A DNA stretch of 51,222 nucleotides, taken from contig JAKAUM010000004.1 in the NCBI GenBank assembly GCA_021827685.1, forward strand, positions 1 through 51,222. Direction: 5' to 3'. The DNA comes from a bacterium (GTDB lineage Bacteria; Patescibacteriota; Minisyncoccia; UBA6257; 2-01-FULL-56-20). Shown piece by piece: positions 15,542 to 24,224 of this stretch; the stretch's first letter is position 1, and each line of letters begins with the position of its first letter. Made by a program: the position numbers and the translations under genes. The notes under the pieces are model-generated. The model searched no databases, was not told the origin of the DNA, and saw only the letters and a list, made by a program, of their open reading frames with translations.

Positions 15542-18085
15542 ATGCCCCACGATAAAATCATCGTAAAAGGCGCGCGCGAGCACAATTTGAAGAACGTCAG
15601 CTTGGAGATTCCGAGGGACAAAATGGTGGTGTTCACCGGATTGTCCGGCTCGGGGAAATCCTCCCTCGCGTTCGATACGATTTTTGCCGAAGGCCAGCGC
15701 CGCTACATCGAATCCCTTTCCGCCTACGCGCGGCAGTTTTTGGGCCGGCTCGACAAGCCGGATGTCGACGATATCGAAGGTCTTTCGCCGGCCATCTCCA
15801 TCGACCAGAAGAGCCATTCTTCGAATCCGCGTTCCACGGTCGCGACCATCACGGAAATTTACGATTACCTCCGCGTGCTTTTCGCCCGCGCGGGAAAGCC
15901 ATTCTGCCCGGAATGCGGGCGCGAAATCAGGAAGCTCACGAACGAGGAAATCGTGGACGTCGCGGCGGAGATTGCGGGAGAAGGCGGGAATCTGCCGGGC
16001 GGCGGGAAAAACCTCGTGATCCTTGCGCCCGTCGTCCGCGGCCGGAAAGGGGAGTATTACCAGATGCTTTATGATTTCCTGAAAGCCGGCTTCTCCGAGG
16101 CGCGGATCGACGGCAAATACCGCTCTCTCCGCGAGCGCGTGGAGCTCGGCCGCTACAAGACGCACGCAATCGATCTCGTCGTCGATCGCATGCCGGCAGG
16201 CATGAATTTCAAGGATAAGGACAACCGCCTGCGCCTCGCGGAGGCGGTTGAAAACGCGCTGAAGTACGGCAACGGCGTCGCGACGGTAATCGCGGACAGG
16301 GAGGTTTCGCTGTCCGCCAAGTTTACCTGCCCGCACGAGGGATTTTCGTTCCCGGAAATCGAGCCGCGCCTATTTTCCTTCAACAGCCCCTACGGCGCAT
16401 GCCCCGAATGCCACGGCCTCGGGACGAAAGACCTATGGTCGGAAGAGCCGTGCGCCGCCTGCGAAGGGAAGCGATTGAGGAGAGAAAGCTTGAACGTTCT
16501 CATCAACGGCAAGAACATCACGCACGTAACGGCGCTTTCCATCGGCGATGCGCTCGCATTTTTCGGCAAGATGGCGTTTAAAAACGCTTCCGCGACGGAG
16601 GTCGCCGAGGCGCCGCTCCGCGAAATAAAAAACCGGCTGAAGTTCATGGCCGATGTGGGGCTCGAATATCTGACCCTTGACCGGAGGGCAGGGACGCTTT
16701 CCGGCGGCGAGGCCCAGCGCATCCGGCTCGCTTCGCAGATCGGTTCGCGCCTCGTGGGGACGCTGTACATATTGGACGAGCCGACCATCGGCCTACACCA
16801 GCGGGACAACGCGAAGCTCGTGAAGACGCTCCAGGATCTCCGTGATCTCGGGAATACGATCCTCGTCGTGGAGCACGACGAGGATACGATCCGCGCGGCG
16901 GATCATCTCGTCGATATCGGTCCGGCGGCGGGCGCGCACGGCGGGAAAATCGTCGCCGAAGGCCCCTTGCCCGCCCTCCTTAAAGATGCGAAACAGGATT
17001 CGCTCACCCTGCAATATTTGCGCGGGAAGAAGTTTATCGAAACGCCCGCCGTGCGGCGGAAAGTCACCGTCGGCAAAGGCGGCGAAGTTTCGCAGGAAGC
17101 CCTTAGGATCCGCGGCGCGCGCGCAAACAACCTGCAGGGAGTCGATGTCGATATTCCCCTGCGGCGCTTCGTCGCGGTAACGGGCGTATCAGGCTCTGGT
17201 AAATCCAGCCTGGTCTACGACGTGCTCTACCGGACGGTGGCGGACAAGCTGAACCATGCGGAGCGCAAGGCGGGCGCGCGGGCGGCGCTTTCGGGCATGG
17301 AACATATAAACCGCATTATCAATATCGATCAGTCGGCGATCGGCCGCACGCCGCGGTCGAATCCCGCCACCTACGTCGGCGCATGGACGCATATCCGCGA
17401 TCTTTTTGCCTCGACCGAGGATGCGCGCGTGCGCGGCTATAAGCCCGGCAGGTTCAGCTTCAACGTGCCCGGCGGGCGGTGCGAGAACTGCGAGGGCCAC
17501 GGAACGATTGCAATCGAGATGCACTTCCTGCCGACGGTTTACGTCGCCTGCGACGTCTGCCGCGGCAAGCGGTTCGACCGGGAAACGCTCGAGGTGGAAT
17601 ACCGCAAGAAGAATATTTACGACGTCCTGCAGATGACCGTGGAGGAAGCGGTTCAATTTTTCGAAGACATACCGTGGCTCCGCGAAAAGCTGTCCGTCCT
17701 CGAAGAGGTGGGTCTCGGCTACCTGCAGATCGGCCAGTCGGCGACGACGCTGTCCGGCGGCGAAGCCCAGCGCATCAAGCTCTCCGCCGAACTCGGCAAG
17801 CGCGACACGCGCCGCACGCTTTACCTCTTGGATGAGCCGACGACGGGATTGCATTTTGCCGACGTGGACCAGCTTTTGAAGGTCCTTCAGCGGCTCGTCG
17901 ACCGCGGGAATACGGCGGTCGTGATCGAGCACAACCTCGACGTCATTAAAAGCGCCGACTGGGTGATCGATCTCGGCCCCGAAGGAGGCGAGCGCGGCGG
18001 GCGGCTCGTCGCGGCGGGTACCCCGGAAGACGTGGCCCGCCGCGCGGACAGCGCCACCGGCCACTATCTTAGGAAAATCCTGTAG
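15542..18085 (+). CDS. uvrA: Excinuclease ABC subunit A lacking the insertion domain
   Basis: UvrA is the damage-recognition ATPase with two ABC modules. Walker A motifs are GLSGSGKSS (33-41) and GVSGSGKSS in the second half; the signatures LSGGEAQRI occur twice. At 847 residues it is about 90 shorter than E. coli UvrA. The loss maps between C290 and C304: CPECHGLG is followed after 13 residues by CAACEGKRL, where the E. coli protein has the roughly 110-residue insertion domain. An earlier Cys pair is CPHE (C263, E266) instead of CxxC, so that zinc site is altered. The start at 15542 opens [18 protein letters not shown], typical of the family; the open frame upstream is not conserved. Confidence 0.96.
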   Translation: MPHDKIIVKGAREHNLKNVSLEIPRDKMVVFTGLSGSGKSSLAFDTIFAEGQRRYIESLSAYARQFLGRLDKPDVDDIEGLSPAISIDQKSHSSNPRSTVATITEIYDYLRVLFARAGKPFCPECGREIRKLTNEEIVDVAAEIAGEGGNLPGGGKNLVILAPVVRGRKGEYYQMLYDFLKAGFSEARIDGKYRSLRERVELGRYKTHAIDLVVDRMPAGMNFKDKDNRLRLAEAVENALKYGNGVATVIADREVSLSAKFTCPHEGFSFPEIEPRLFSFNSPYGACPECHGLGTKDLWSEEPCAACEGKRLRRESLNVLINGKNITHVTALSIGDALAFFGKMAFKNASATEVAEAPLREIKNRLKFMADVGLEYLTLDRRAGTLSGGEAQRIRLASQIGSRLVGTLYILDEPTIGLHQRDNAKLVKTLQDLRDLGNTILVVEHDEDTIRAADHLVDIGPAAGAHGGKIVAEGPLPALLKDAKQDSLTLQYLRGKKFIETPAVRRKVTVGKGGEVSQEALRIRGARANNLQGVDVDIPLRRFVAVTGVSGSGKSSLVYDVLYRTVADKLNHAERKAGARAALSGMEHINRIINIDQSAIGRTPRSNPATYVGAWTHIRDLFASTEDARVRGYKPGRFSFNVPGGRCENCEGHGTIAIEMHFLPTVYVACDVCRGKRFDRETLEVEYRKKNIYDVLQMTVEEAVQFFEDIPWLREKLSVLEEVGLGYLQIGQSATTLSGGEAQRIKLSAELGKRDTRRTLYLLDEPTTGLHFADVDQLLKVLQRLVDRGNTAVVIEHNLDVIKSADWVIDLGPEGGERGGRLVAAGTPEDVARRADSATGHYLRKIL

Positions 18086-18094
18086 GCGCATCCT

Positions 18095-19381
18095 ATGTCC
18101 GAAAAGCCCGCTTCCGGAAACCTGAACGCGGCTCGCTATGGAAAACTGCCCGAGACGCCGGGCGTGTATCTTATGAAAGATACGCGCGGCCGCGTCCTTT
18201 ACGTCGGCAAAGCGGCGAATTTGCGCCGCCGCGTCGCGAGCTATTTCGAGCGGCCGCACGACGTCCGCATCGAAGCGCTTGTCCGGAGGATTGCGAAGAT
18301 AGGCGTGCAAAAAACCGATACGGCGCTCGAGGCGCTGATTCTCGAAGCCGGACTCATCAAGCGCCTCGCTCCTCCGTTCAACGTGCGCGAGAAGGACGAT
18401 AAGAGCTTCCTCTATATTGAAATTACGAAGGAAGCATTTCCGCGCGTATTCCTCGCGCGCGGCGGCGGGGGGCACGGGCGGGGGCGGGGAAGCGCCGCGG
18501 CGGGAGGCGGAGGGCGATCCGCGCGCTTCGGTCCGTTCGCTTCGGCGTCGAGCGCGCGGGAAGCGCTGCGCATCCTCAGGCGCATTTTCCCCTGGAGCAC
18601 GCACGATCCGGAAAAACTCGGCGCGTTCGATCGTCCGTGCTTCGACTATGAAATAGGGCTTTGCCCGGGAACGTGCATAGGCGCGATTCCGCGGACGGAA
18701 TATGCGAAGAATATCATGCGCCTCAAATTGTTCCTCAGCGGAAAAAAAGAGTGCGTCATCCGTGGAATCGAGAAGGAAATGAAAGCCGCCGCCGCGGCGC
18801 GGGATTTCGAAAAAGCCGAAAAATTGAGGCGGCAGGCGTTCGCCTTGCGCCATATCCACGATACGGCTCTTATTTCCGACGCCGAGATGCCCGTGGTTCC
18901 GTCGGCGGACGTCGCCTCGCCCTACCGCATCGAGGGCTATGACATATCCAATATCTCGGGCGACTCCGCAACCGGCTCCATGGTGGTATTCGAGAACGGC
19001 GTGCCGAACAAAGGCGAATACCGCCGGTTCCGCATCCGTACGCTGTTCCGGCCGAACGACGTCGGCATGCTTACGGAAGTCCTCGAGAGGCGCTTTAGCC
19101 GGCGCGGCGAGGATGCCGCGCGCGCATGGCGCCTCCCGAACTTGATCCTTATCGACGGAGGCATCGCGCAGGCCAACGCGGCGCGCAGGGTGATCCGCCG
19201 CGCGGGCCTCGATATTCCCATCATAGGCATCGTGAAAGGACCTGACCGCAAAAGGAACGACCTCATTGGCGCGATTCCGGGCGGCGTGCGGAAGGAGACG
19301 CTTGTCCGCGTGCGCGACGAGGCGCACCGGTTCGCCATCGGATACCATAGGAAGTTGCGGGAGGCGAGGGCCTTGCAATAA
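18095..19381 (+). CDS. uvrC: Excinuclease ABC subunit C without the C-terminal HhH domain
   Basis: UvrC makes both incisions in nucleotide excision repair. It has an N-terminal GIY-YIG nuclease (GVYLMKDTRGRVLYVGKA, 23-40), a Cys-containing region (CFDYEIGLCPGTCIGAI), a UVR motif (MKAAAAARDFEKAEKLR) and the RNase H-like nuclease with D in YDISNISG, D in LILIDGG and H in EAHRFAIGYHRK. It ends at residue 428, right after that motif; the tandem helix-hairpin-helix domain of the roughly 610-residue E. coli protein is absent. A low-complexity Gly/Arg insert occupies residues 122-142. It is the last gene of the uvr operon. Confidence 0.95.
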   Translation: MSEKPASGNLNAARYGKLPETPGVYLMKDTRGRVLYVGKAANLRRRVASYFERPHDVRIEALVRRIAKIGVQKTDTALEALILEAGLIKRLAPPFNVREKDDKSFLYIEITKEAFPRVFLARGGGGHGRGRGSAAAGGGGRSARFGPFASASSAREALRILRRIFPWSTHDPEKLGAFDRPCFDYEIGLCPGTCIGAIPRTEYAKNIMRLKLFLSGKKECVIRGIEKEMKAAAAARDFEKAEKLRRQAFALRHIHDTALISDAEMPVVPSADVASPYRIEGYDISNISGDSATGSMVVFENGVPNKGEYRRFRIRTLFRPNDVGMLTEVLERRFSRRGEDAARAWRLPNLILIDGGIAQANAARRVIRRAGLDIPIIGIVKGPDRKRNDLIGAIPGGVRKETLVRVRDEAHRFAIGYHRKLREARALQ

Positions 19382-19407
19382 GCGGAACGTGCGCGCCGCC
19401 GCGCGCG

Positions 19408-19416
19408 TGATAAAAT
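19408..19416 (+). promoter_or_regulatory. Extended -10 for leaderless tsaC
   Basis: TGaTAAAAT lies 7 bases before ATG19424. Confidence 0.6.
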
Positions 19417-19423
19417 ATTCACG

Positions 19424-20056
19424 ATGGAATATGGATCTCGCTTTATGAAGTCGTTGCGCGCGGCGGGCGAGGCGCTCGCGCGCGGGGGAGTCGGCGTCCT
19501 GCCGACCGATACGATTTACGGCCTCGTAGGGTCCGCGCTGCGGCCGGGAACGGTGGCGCGGATTTACCGCTTGCGCCGGCGGAATCCGGCGAAACCGGTG
19601 ATCGTGCTCATCTCATCGCCGGAGGAGGTGCGGCGCTTCGGCGTAGAACCGAGTAAGAAGGAGCAGGCGGTCATGGCCGCGGCTTGGCCGGGAAAAACAA
19701 GCATCATCCTTCCTTGTCGGAGCCGCGCGCTCTACTATCTCCACCGCGGCACGGGGACGCTGGCGTTCCGGGTTCCCAGGCCGAAATGGCTGCGCGAGTT
19801 TCTCCGGAGCGCGGGCCCGCTTGCGGCGCCGAGCGCGAATCCGGAAGGGATGCCTCCGGCGCTCACCGTGCGCGAGGCAAAAAAATATTTCGGGCGCCGT
19901 GCCGGCTTCTACGTCGACCGCGGCCGCCTTGCGGGAAAACCGTCCACGCTTATTTCCATAAAAAACGGAAGGGCGTCGGTGGTTCGCGCCGGCGCGGGCA
20001 GGGGAATCGGCCGCGGCGCCGCGGCGCGCAAGGCAACGGGCCGCCGAACGGCATGA
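19424..20056 (+). CDS. tsaC: L-threonylcarbamoyladenylate synthase (TsaC/YrdC/Sua5 type)
   Basis: It makes threonylcarbamoyl-AMP from Thr, bicarbonate and ATP, the first step of t6A formation on tRNAs that read ANN codons. The YrdC fold is shown by GGVGVLPTDTIYGLVGSAL, the basic IYRLRRRNPAKPVIVLI, WPGKTSIILP, TLAFRVPRPKWL and the AAPSANPEGMPP loop. At 210 residues it is the short form without the Sua5 C-terminal domain. The basic, Gly/Arg-rich tail (GAGRGIGRGAAARKATGRR) is unusual and may be disordered. A second ATG lies at 19445; the promoter spacing favours 19424. Confidence 0.9.
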   Translation: MEYGSRFMKSLRAAGEALARGGVGVLPTDTIYGLVGSALRPGTVARIYRLRRRNPAKPVIVLISSPEEVRRFGVEPSKKEQAVMAAAWPGKTSIILPCRSRALYYLHRGTGTLAFRVPRPKWLREFLRSAGPLAAPSANPEGMPPALTVREAKKYFGRRAGFYVDRGRLAGKPSTLISIKNGRASVVRAGAGRGIGRGAAARKATGRRTA

Positions 20057-20062
20057 TATAAT
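20054..20062 (+). promoter_or_regulatory. Extended -10 for the leaderless FAD-oxidase gene
   Basis: TGaTATAAT runs from 20054 to 20062, 7 bases before ATG20070. Its last two bases are also the first two of an upstream in-frame ATG at 20061, which therefore cannot be the start of a transcript made from this promoter. Confidence 0.65.
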
Positions 20063-20069
20063 GGACGGC

Positions 20070-21749
20070 ATGATTGCAGACGAATTGAGGCCGATCCTCC
20101 GTGGCGACGTGGCGGACGACGAAGCAACGCTCGCGAAATACAGCCGCGACTACTCGATATTCAAAGTGCGGCCCCAGGCCGTCGTCTTTCCAAAAGACAC
20201 GGGCGACCTGAAGGCGCTCGTGAAATTCGCCGCGGAAAAGAAAGCGTCGGGCGAAGAAATTTCGCTCACCGGCCGCTCCGCGGGAACCGATATGACCGGC
20301 GGCCCCCTGAACGGCGGGATTATCGTTTCCTTTACTAAATATTTCAACCACATCAAAGACATCGCGGACGGGGATCCTGCGGATATGCACGTAGACGTCG
20401 AGCCCGGCGTCTATTTCCGCGATTTGGAGAAGGAGCTTGATGCGCGCGGGCTCCTCTATCCCGCATATCCGGCCTCGAAAGAGCTTTGCGCGATCGGCGG
20501 CATGGTAAACAACAATTCCGGGGGCGAACTTACGCTTGCATACGGAAAAACCGAGCGCTATGTCCGCGAGCTTAAAGTCGTCCTCGCCGACGGGGAAGAA
20601 CATGTCCTAAAACCGCTCTCCGAAGCCGGACTTAGGGAAAAACTTGCGGAAAAGAGCTTCGAAGGGGACGTTTACCGCCGCCTCTATGCCCTCCTTGACG
20701 CGCATTACGCCGAAATCGAAAAAGCGCGCCCCGACGTTTCTAAAAACTCCGCGGGCTACGGCCTTTGGAATGTCTGGGACAAGGACAAGAAAACTTTTGA
20801 CATTACGAAGCTCTTCGTCGGGTCGCAGGGGACGCTCGGCCTGCTCGCCGAAGCGCGCCTCGGCCTCGTGAAGCGGGAGAAATATTCGCGGCTCGCGGTC
20901 ATCTTCCTCCGGTCGCTCGACCCCGTGGGCGCGCTCGTGAACGAGCTCCTAAAATTCCACCCGGAAAGCTTGGAATCCTACGACGACAAGACGATGGAGG
21001 TCGCGGTAAAGCTTTGGCGCCCGGTCCTGCGCTCAATGAAGGGGAACGTGGTGAAGCTTGCATGGCAGTTCCTGCCGGAAGTATTCATGGTGCTCCGCCA
21101 CGGGATGCCCAAGATGATCATGCTTGCGGAGCTTGCGTCCGATGACGAGGAGGCGCTCGCGGCGAAAATCGAAGAGCTTCGCGCCGCCGTCGCGCGCTTC
21201 GGCGAGACGCATCCTGGCGTGAGCGTGCGCGCCCTGCGCAACGAAGGCGAAGCGGAAAAATACTGGACCATCCGCCGCGAGAGCTTCGCGCTTCTCCACG
21301 GCGCAATCAAGAACAAGGACACCGCGCCCTTCATCGACGACTTTATCGTAAAACCGGAATATCTTCCGGAAGTCCTGCCCAAGGTGAACGCAATCCTCGA
21401 CCAGTACAAAGAGGATCTCATTTATACGATTGCCGGCCACCCCGGGAACGGCAATTTCCACATTATTCCCCTCATGGACTTGCGCGATCCCCGCGTGCGC
21501 GCGCTGATTCCGAAAATCTCGGACGAGGTATACCGGCTCGTCTTCCAATATCATGGATCCATCACGGCGGAGCACAACGACGGGATCATCCGCACGCCGT
21601 ATCTTGACGGAATGTACGGTTCCGCGATTACGGCGCTTTTCGCCGAGGTCAAAAAGATTTTCGATCCGGAAGGCATTTTCAATCCCGGCAAAAAGACCGG
21701 CGGCACCTTGGAATACGCAATAAAGCACATCGCGCCGACAAGCCAATAA
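20070..21749 (+). CDS. FAD-linked oxidase, GlcD/D-lactate dehydrogenase-like
   Basis: This flavoprotein should oxidise a 2-hydroxyacid such as D-lactate or glycolate. The FAD-binding type 4 (PCMH) domain is seen in QAVVFPKDTGDLKALVKFA, the TGRSAGTDMTGG loop and SKELCAIGGMVNNNSGGELTLAYGKT; GSQGTLGLLAEA closes it. The FAD-oxidase C-terminal domain has AGHPGNGNFHIIPLMD, ITAEHNDGIIRTPYL and FDPEGIFNPGKK. It has 559 residues. It lacks the Cys-rich Fe-S domain of GlcF-type partners. The start at 20070 is chosen because the -10 box ends 7 bases before it. A D-2-hydroxyacid dehydrogenase is at 46534-47523, so D-lactate turnover is plausible. Confidence 0.88.
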   Translation: MIADELRPILRGDVADDEATLAKYSRDYSIFKVRPQAVVFPKDTGDLKALVKFAAEKKASGEEISLTGRSAGTDMTGGPLNGGIIVSFTKYFNHIKDIADGDPADMHVDVEPGVYFRDLEKELDARGLLYPAYPASKELCAIGGMVNNNSGGELTLAYGKTERYVRELKVVLADGEEHVLKPLSEAGLREKLAEKSFEGDVYRRLYALLDAHYAEIEKARPDVSKNSAGYGLWNVWDKDKKTFDITKLFVGSQGTLGLLAEARLGLVKREKYSRLAVIFLRSLDPVGALVNELLKFHPESLESYDDKTMEVAVKLWRPVLRSMKGNVVKLAWQFLPEVFMVLRHGMPKMIMLAELASDDEEALAAKIEELRAAVARFGETHPGVSVRALRNEGEAEKYWTIRRESFALLHGAIKNKDTAPFIDDFIVKPEYLPEVLPKVNAILDQYKEDLIYTIAGHPGNGNFHIIPLMDLRDPRVRALIPKISDEVYRLVFQYHGSITAEHNDGIIRTPYLDGMYGSAITALFAEVKKIFDPEGIFNPGKKTGGTLEYAIKHIAPTSQ

Positions 21750-21819
21750 AGCCGCGCTCGGCCCGGCGCCCCCGAAGAATTTCCCGAGGCGGAGCGGGTG
21801 GAAATAGAATGGGAGCGGA

Positions 21820-21828
21820 TGGTATAAT
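21820..21828 (+). promoter_or_regulatory. Extended -10 for the nuclease at 21837
   Basis: TGgTATAAT is 8 bases before ATG21837. Confidence 0.65.
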
Positions 21829-21836
21829 GGAGCGCA

Positions 21837-22544
21837 ATGACCAAACTTTCCCGCTCCAAGCTCGAATTATCCATCGACTGCCCGCAGTGCTTCTGGCTCG
21901 ACCTCAAACGGCGCGTCGGGCGCCCTCCGGGGTTTCCCTTTACCCTGAATAATGCGGTGGACCATCTCTTAAAAGAGGAATTCGACGGTTACCGCGAAAA
22001 AGGGAAGCCTCATCCCGTCATGGAAAAATTCCGCATCGAAGCGGTTCCCTTCCAGCACGAAAAATTAAACCAATGGCGCCATAATTTTACCGGCGTCCAG
22101 CACGAACACAAGCCGACGGACTTCCTGGTTTACGGCGCAGTGGATGATCTCTGGGCGGGTCCGGACGGGCGGATTTCCGTCGTGGATTATAAGGCGACCG
22201 GCGCGAAAGGATATAAAATCCACGATTCATACCGTCGGCAGATGGAAATTTACCAGTGGCTTCTCCGGCGGAACGGGCTCGAAGTGTCTCCCACGGGATA
22301 CTTCGTGTTTGCCCAGGCCGACAAAGCGAAGGGCTTCGGCGACGGCGCCGCGGCGCTCGCGTTCGAACTTTTCGTAGAGCCGCTCATAGGGGACGATTCC
22401 TGGGTGGAGCAGGCGCTCTTCTCCGCGCGGAAGATGCTCGACCGAGATACGGCGCCGGATGCGGCGCCGGACTGCGAATACTGCAGCTACCGCCGCGCGG
22501 CAGGAGAAGCGGATCTTGCCAAAAAGGCCTCCCGTATGGTATGA
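21837..22544 (+). CDS. PD-(D/E)XK nuclease with Cas4/AddB-like Cys pairs
   Basis: This is a RecB-family nuclease. The catalytic core is GAVDDLWAGPDGRISVVDYKATG (Asp, then the D-x-K pair), with a downstream QMEIYQWLL helix that supplies the Gln of motif QxxxY. Cys pairs near the N-terminus (CPQC) and near the C-terminus (CEYCSYR) match the arrangement that holds a [4Fe-4S] cluster in Cas4 and AddB. No cas genes or repeats are nearby. At 235 residues it stands alone. A role in DNA repair or processing of imported DNA is inferred. A second PD-(D/E)XK protein of different layout is at 38336-39130. Confidence 0.85.
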   Translation: MTKLSRSKLELSIDCPQCFWLDLKRRVGRPPGFPFTLNNAVDHLLKEEFDGYREKGKPHPVMEKFRIEAVPFQHEKLNQWRHNFTGVQHEHKPTDFLVYGAVDDLWAGPDGRISVVDYKATGAKGYKIHDSYRRQMEIYQWLLRRNGLEVSPTGYFVFAQADKAKGFGDGAAALAFELFVEPLIGDDSWVEQALFSARKMLDRDTAPDAAPDCEYCSYRRAAGEADLAKKASRMV

Positions 22545-22545
22545 T
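22537..22545 (+). promoter_or_regulatory. Extended -10 and Shine-Dalgarno for the 39-residue protein
   Basis: TGgTATGAT at 22537-22545 overlaps the preceding stop codon. GGAGGTGG at 22552-22559 is a strong ribosome binding site 4 bases before ATG22564, unlike the leaderless neighbours. Confidence 0.6.
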
Positions 22546-22563
22546 CCGAACCGGAGGTGGAAG

Positions 22564-22683
22564 ATGACAATTAAACAAGTGGCCGACGCCATGGCAGTAG
22601 TTGGCGTCGCAATGTTTTTCGTTTTGGTCGGATGGGTGGTGTTTAATCTCGTCGCTCTTTCCTGGCGACGGCCACCCACGTGA
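22564..22683 (+). CDS. 39-residue membrane protein, unknown function
   Basis: A very short protein with one transmembrane helix (about 10-32: AVVGVAMFFVLVGWVVFNLVAL) and a basic end (SWRRPPT). I know of no family. It has its own promoter-like box, a strong GGAGGTGG ribosome binding site and a good terminator two bases after its stop, so it is very likely translated. Its size and form suit a small regulator of a membrane complex, but that is only a guess. Confidence 0.7.
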   Translation: MTIKQVADAMAVVGVAMFFVLVGWVVFNLVALSWRRPPT

Positions 22684-22687
22684 GCGA

Positions 22688-22718
22688 GGGCCGATATATC
22701 CTATCGGCCCCTTTTTTA
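22688..22718 (+). terminator. Rho-independent terminator of the small gene
   Basis: A 9-bp perfect stem, GGGCCGATA with TATCGGCCC, and a 5-base loop are followed by CTTTTTT. Confidence 0.85.
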
Positions 22719-22807
22719 TCGTAAGCGGCAGCGATGCGGCAAGTTGTCCCGCGCGCGGCGGCCGCCGTCGCGCAATATGAAATATAATATAATAACCAGA
22801 AAGAAAC

Positions 22808-23251
22808 ATGATACTCACCAGTCCTTCTTTTGAAGATCAGGGGGCGATCCCCAAGAAGTTCACCTGCGACGGCGGCGATATCAATCCCGAACTTCAGATC
22901 CAAAACGTGCCGCCGGACGCGCGTTCCCTTGCGCTCATCCTGCACGATCATGACGCGCCTCTTCCCGGCGGCTTTACGCACTGGATCGCCTGGAATATCT
23001 CGCCGCTCGCCGCTTTCATAAAAGAAGAGAGCGCGCCCCCCGGCGCCCTTGAGGGGACTAACAGCGCGGGGAAAGAGGGCTACATCGGGCCGTGTCCGCC
23101 ATCGGGCGCGCATCGGTACGAATTCCGCCTCTACGCGCTCGATGTCGAACTCCCGCTCGCCGCGGCGGCGGACAGGTCGGCATTCGAGGCCGCGATAGCG
23201 GGACACGTGCTCGAAGAGGCTTCGCTGACGGGTATTTACGCGCGGCAATAA
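22808..23251 (+). CDS. YbhB/YbcL-family (PEBP, Raf kinase inhibitor-like) protein
   Basis: Members of the phosphatidylethanolamine-binding protein family have a ligand pocket for anions; the bacterial role is unclear. The family marks are all present: SPSFEDQGAIPKKFTCDGGDINPEL, the DHDAPLPGGFTHWIAWNI core that carries the conserved Asp-Pro and His, and GPCPPSGAHRYEFRLYALD. The 147 residues are the usual single domain, without a signal peptide. Overlapping TATAAT boxes at 22783-22793 lie 14 bases before ATG. Confidence 0.9.
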   Translation: MILTSPSFEDQGAIPKKFTCDGGDINPELQIQNVPPDARSLALILHDHDAPLPGGFTHWIAWNISPLAAFIKEESAPPGALEGTNSAGKEGYIGPCPPSGAHRYEFRLYALDVELPLAAAADRSAFEAAIAGHVLEEASLTGIYARQ

Positions 23252-23281
23252 AATCGCCGCGGCGGCATGCGTGCCGCCGTA

Positions 23282-23290
23282 TGGTAGAAT
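23282..23290 (+). promoter_or_regulatory. Extended -10 for leaderless DoxX-like gene
   Basis: TGgTAGAAT lies 6 bases (all A) before ATG23297. Confidence 0.6.
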
Positions 23291-23296
23291 AAAAAA

Positions 23297-23665
23297 ATGA
23301 AGAACAGCGCCGCGGCGACCATACTCCGCTGGGGACTCGCGTTCGTCTTTTTCTATGCGGGGATTGCGGCGCTTCTCAACCCGCCGTCGTGGATCGGCTA
23401 TTTGCCCGGATTCCTCGCGCGCGCCGCTTTTTCCGCGCGGCTCCTTGCGGGCTTCGCGGTATATGAGATAGTCCTTGCCGCATGGCTCTTCACCGGGCGG
23501 AAGGCCGCATGGTCGTCCCTCTTCGCGGCCGTAACGCTCGCCGCCATCGTCGTTTTCAGCGCGGGCGGGGTTGATATTACGTTCCGCGACGTCGGCCTCG
23601 CGTTTGCGGCGCTTGCGCTGTTCGAACTATCGCGCGGCCGGCCCGGCGGCAAGACGGCTATCTGA
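23297..23665 (+). CDS. DoxX-like four-helix membrane protein
   Basis: A 122-residue protein with four predicted transmembrane segments: ILRWGLAFVFFYAGIAALLNP, the segment after FSARLLAGFAVYEIVLAAWLF, SLFAAVTLAAIVVFSAG, and VGLAFAALALFEL. The helix pattern with Arg/Gly near the start and the central E fit DoxX/DoxD-like proteins, whose roles are mostly unknown but often linked to redox stress. It overlaps the convergent dsbB-like gene by 8 bases, which places it beside a disulphide-forming pair. Confidence 0.75.
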   Translation: MKNSAAATILRWGLAFVFFYAGIAALLNPPSWIGYLPGFLARAAFSARLLAGFAVYEIVLAAWLFTGRKAAWSSLFAAVTLAAIVVFSAGGVDITFRDVGLAFAALALFELSRGRPGGKTAI

Positions 23666-24224
23666 TCGAGGCCTCGGGCTCCTGCGGCCGGCGCGGGTGC
23701 GGAGCAAGAAGGGCAAGCAGGATTGCGGCGAAAATCGTGAGCGACATCGTGGGTACGGTAACATAGCCGTAGTAGAGGAAATAGAGGTGCGTGCAGCTCG
23801 GGCCGCTTGCACTGCAGGGCACGATCGCCGGCCCCCCGAATTGTATGAAGGTATGGTAGAGCGAAACCGCCAAGCCGATTCCGGAGAGGATGGCGGCATA
23901 TATCCGAATATGCGCATCATTCCGCACGAGAGCCGCAAGCAACAGCATCACCTGCGGATATAGGAAAATGCGCTGCCACCAGCAGAGTTCGCAGGGCGCG
24001 AATCCGGCGATATTCGAATAAAACAAGCTTCCCAGGAGGCCCGCGAGCGCCGCAAGGAACGCGAAGAGAATCGCCCGGCGGCCCACGAACGCCGCAAGTC
24101 CGGATCCCCAGCGGGTCCGCGAAAGCGGAGTCATAAGAAGAAAGACGAAAGCCGCGAGCGCGATGTCGAGCGCAAGAGTCCCTGCCGCAAGGATGCCGCT
24201 TACGGTCGCTACGAACGGAGTCAT
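23658..24224 (-). CDS. dsbB: Disulphide bond formation protein DsbB-like
   Basis: DsbB passes electrons from the thiol oxidase to quinone in the membrane. Two cysteine pairs are present: CELC in the first loop (APCELCWWQRIFLYPQ) and C-x5-C in the second (VPCSASGPSCTH). Five hydrophobic segments are predicted, one more than E. coli DsbB at the N-terminus. It is coupled by a 4-base overlap (ATGA) to the upstream thioredoxin-like gene, its likely partner. Confidence 0.9.
   Translation of the reverse strand: MTPFVATVSGILAAGTLALDIALAAFVFLLMTPLSRTRWGSGLAAFVGRRAILFAFLAALAGLLGSLFYSNIAGFAPCELCWWQRIFLYPQVMLLLAALVRNDAHIRIYAAILSGIGLAVSLYHTFIQFGGPAIVPCSASGPSCTHLYFLYYGYVTVPTMSLTIFAAILLALLAPHPRRPQEPEASIR

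Noticed and set aside
21837-22544. Cas4 and a CRISPR system
   Set aside because: No cas1/cas2 and no repeat-spacer array are present in the window, so the nuclease is left as a generic PD-(D/E)XK protein.
22684-22800. Riboswitch or attenuator downstream of the 39-residue gene
   Set aside because: The single hairpin with T-run fits a simple terminator; no alternative structure is evident.
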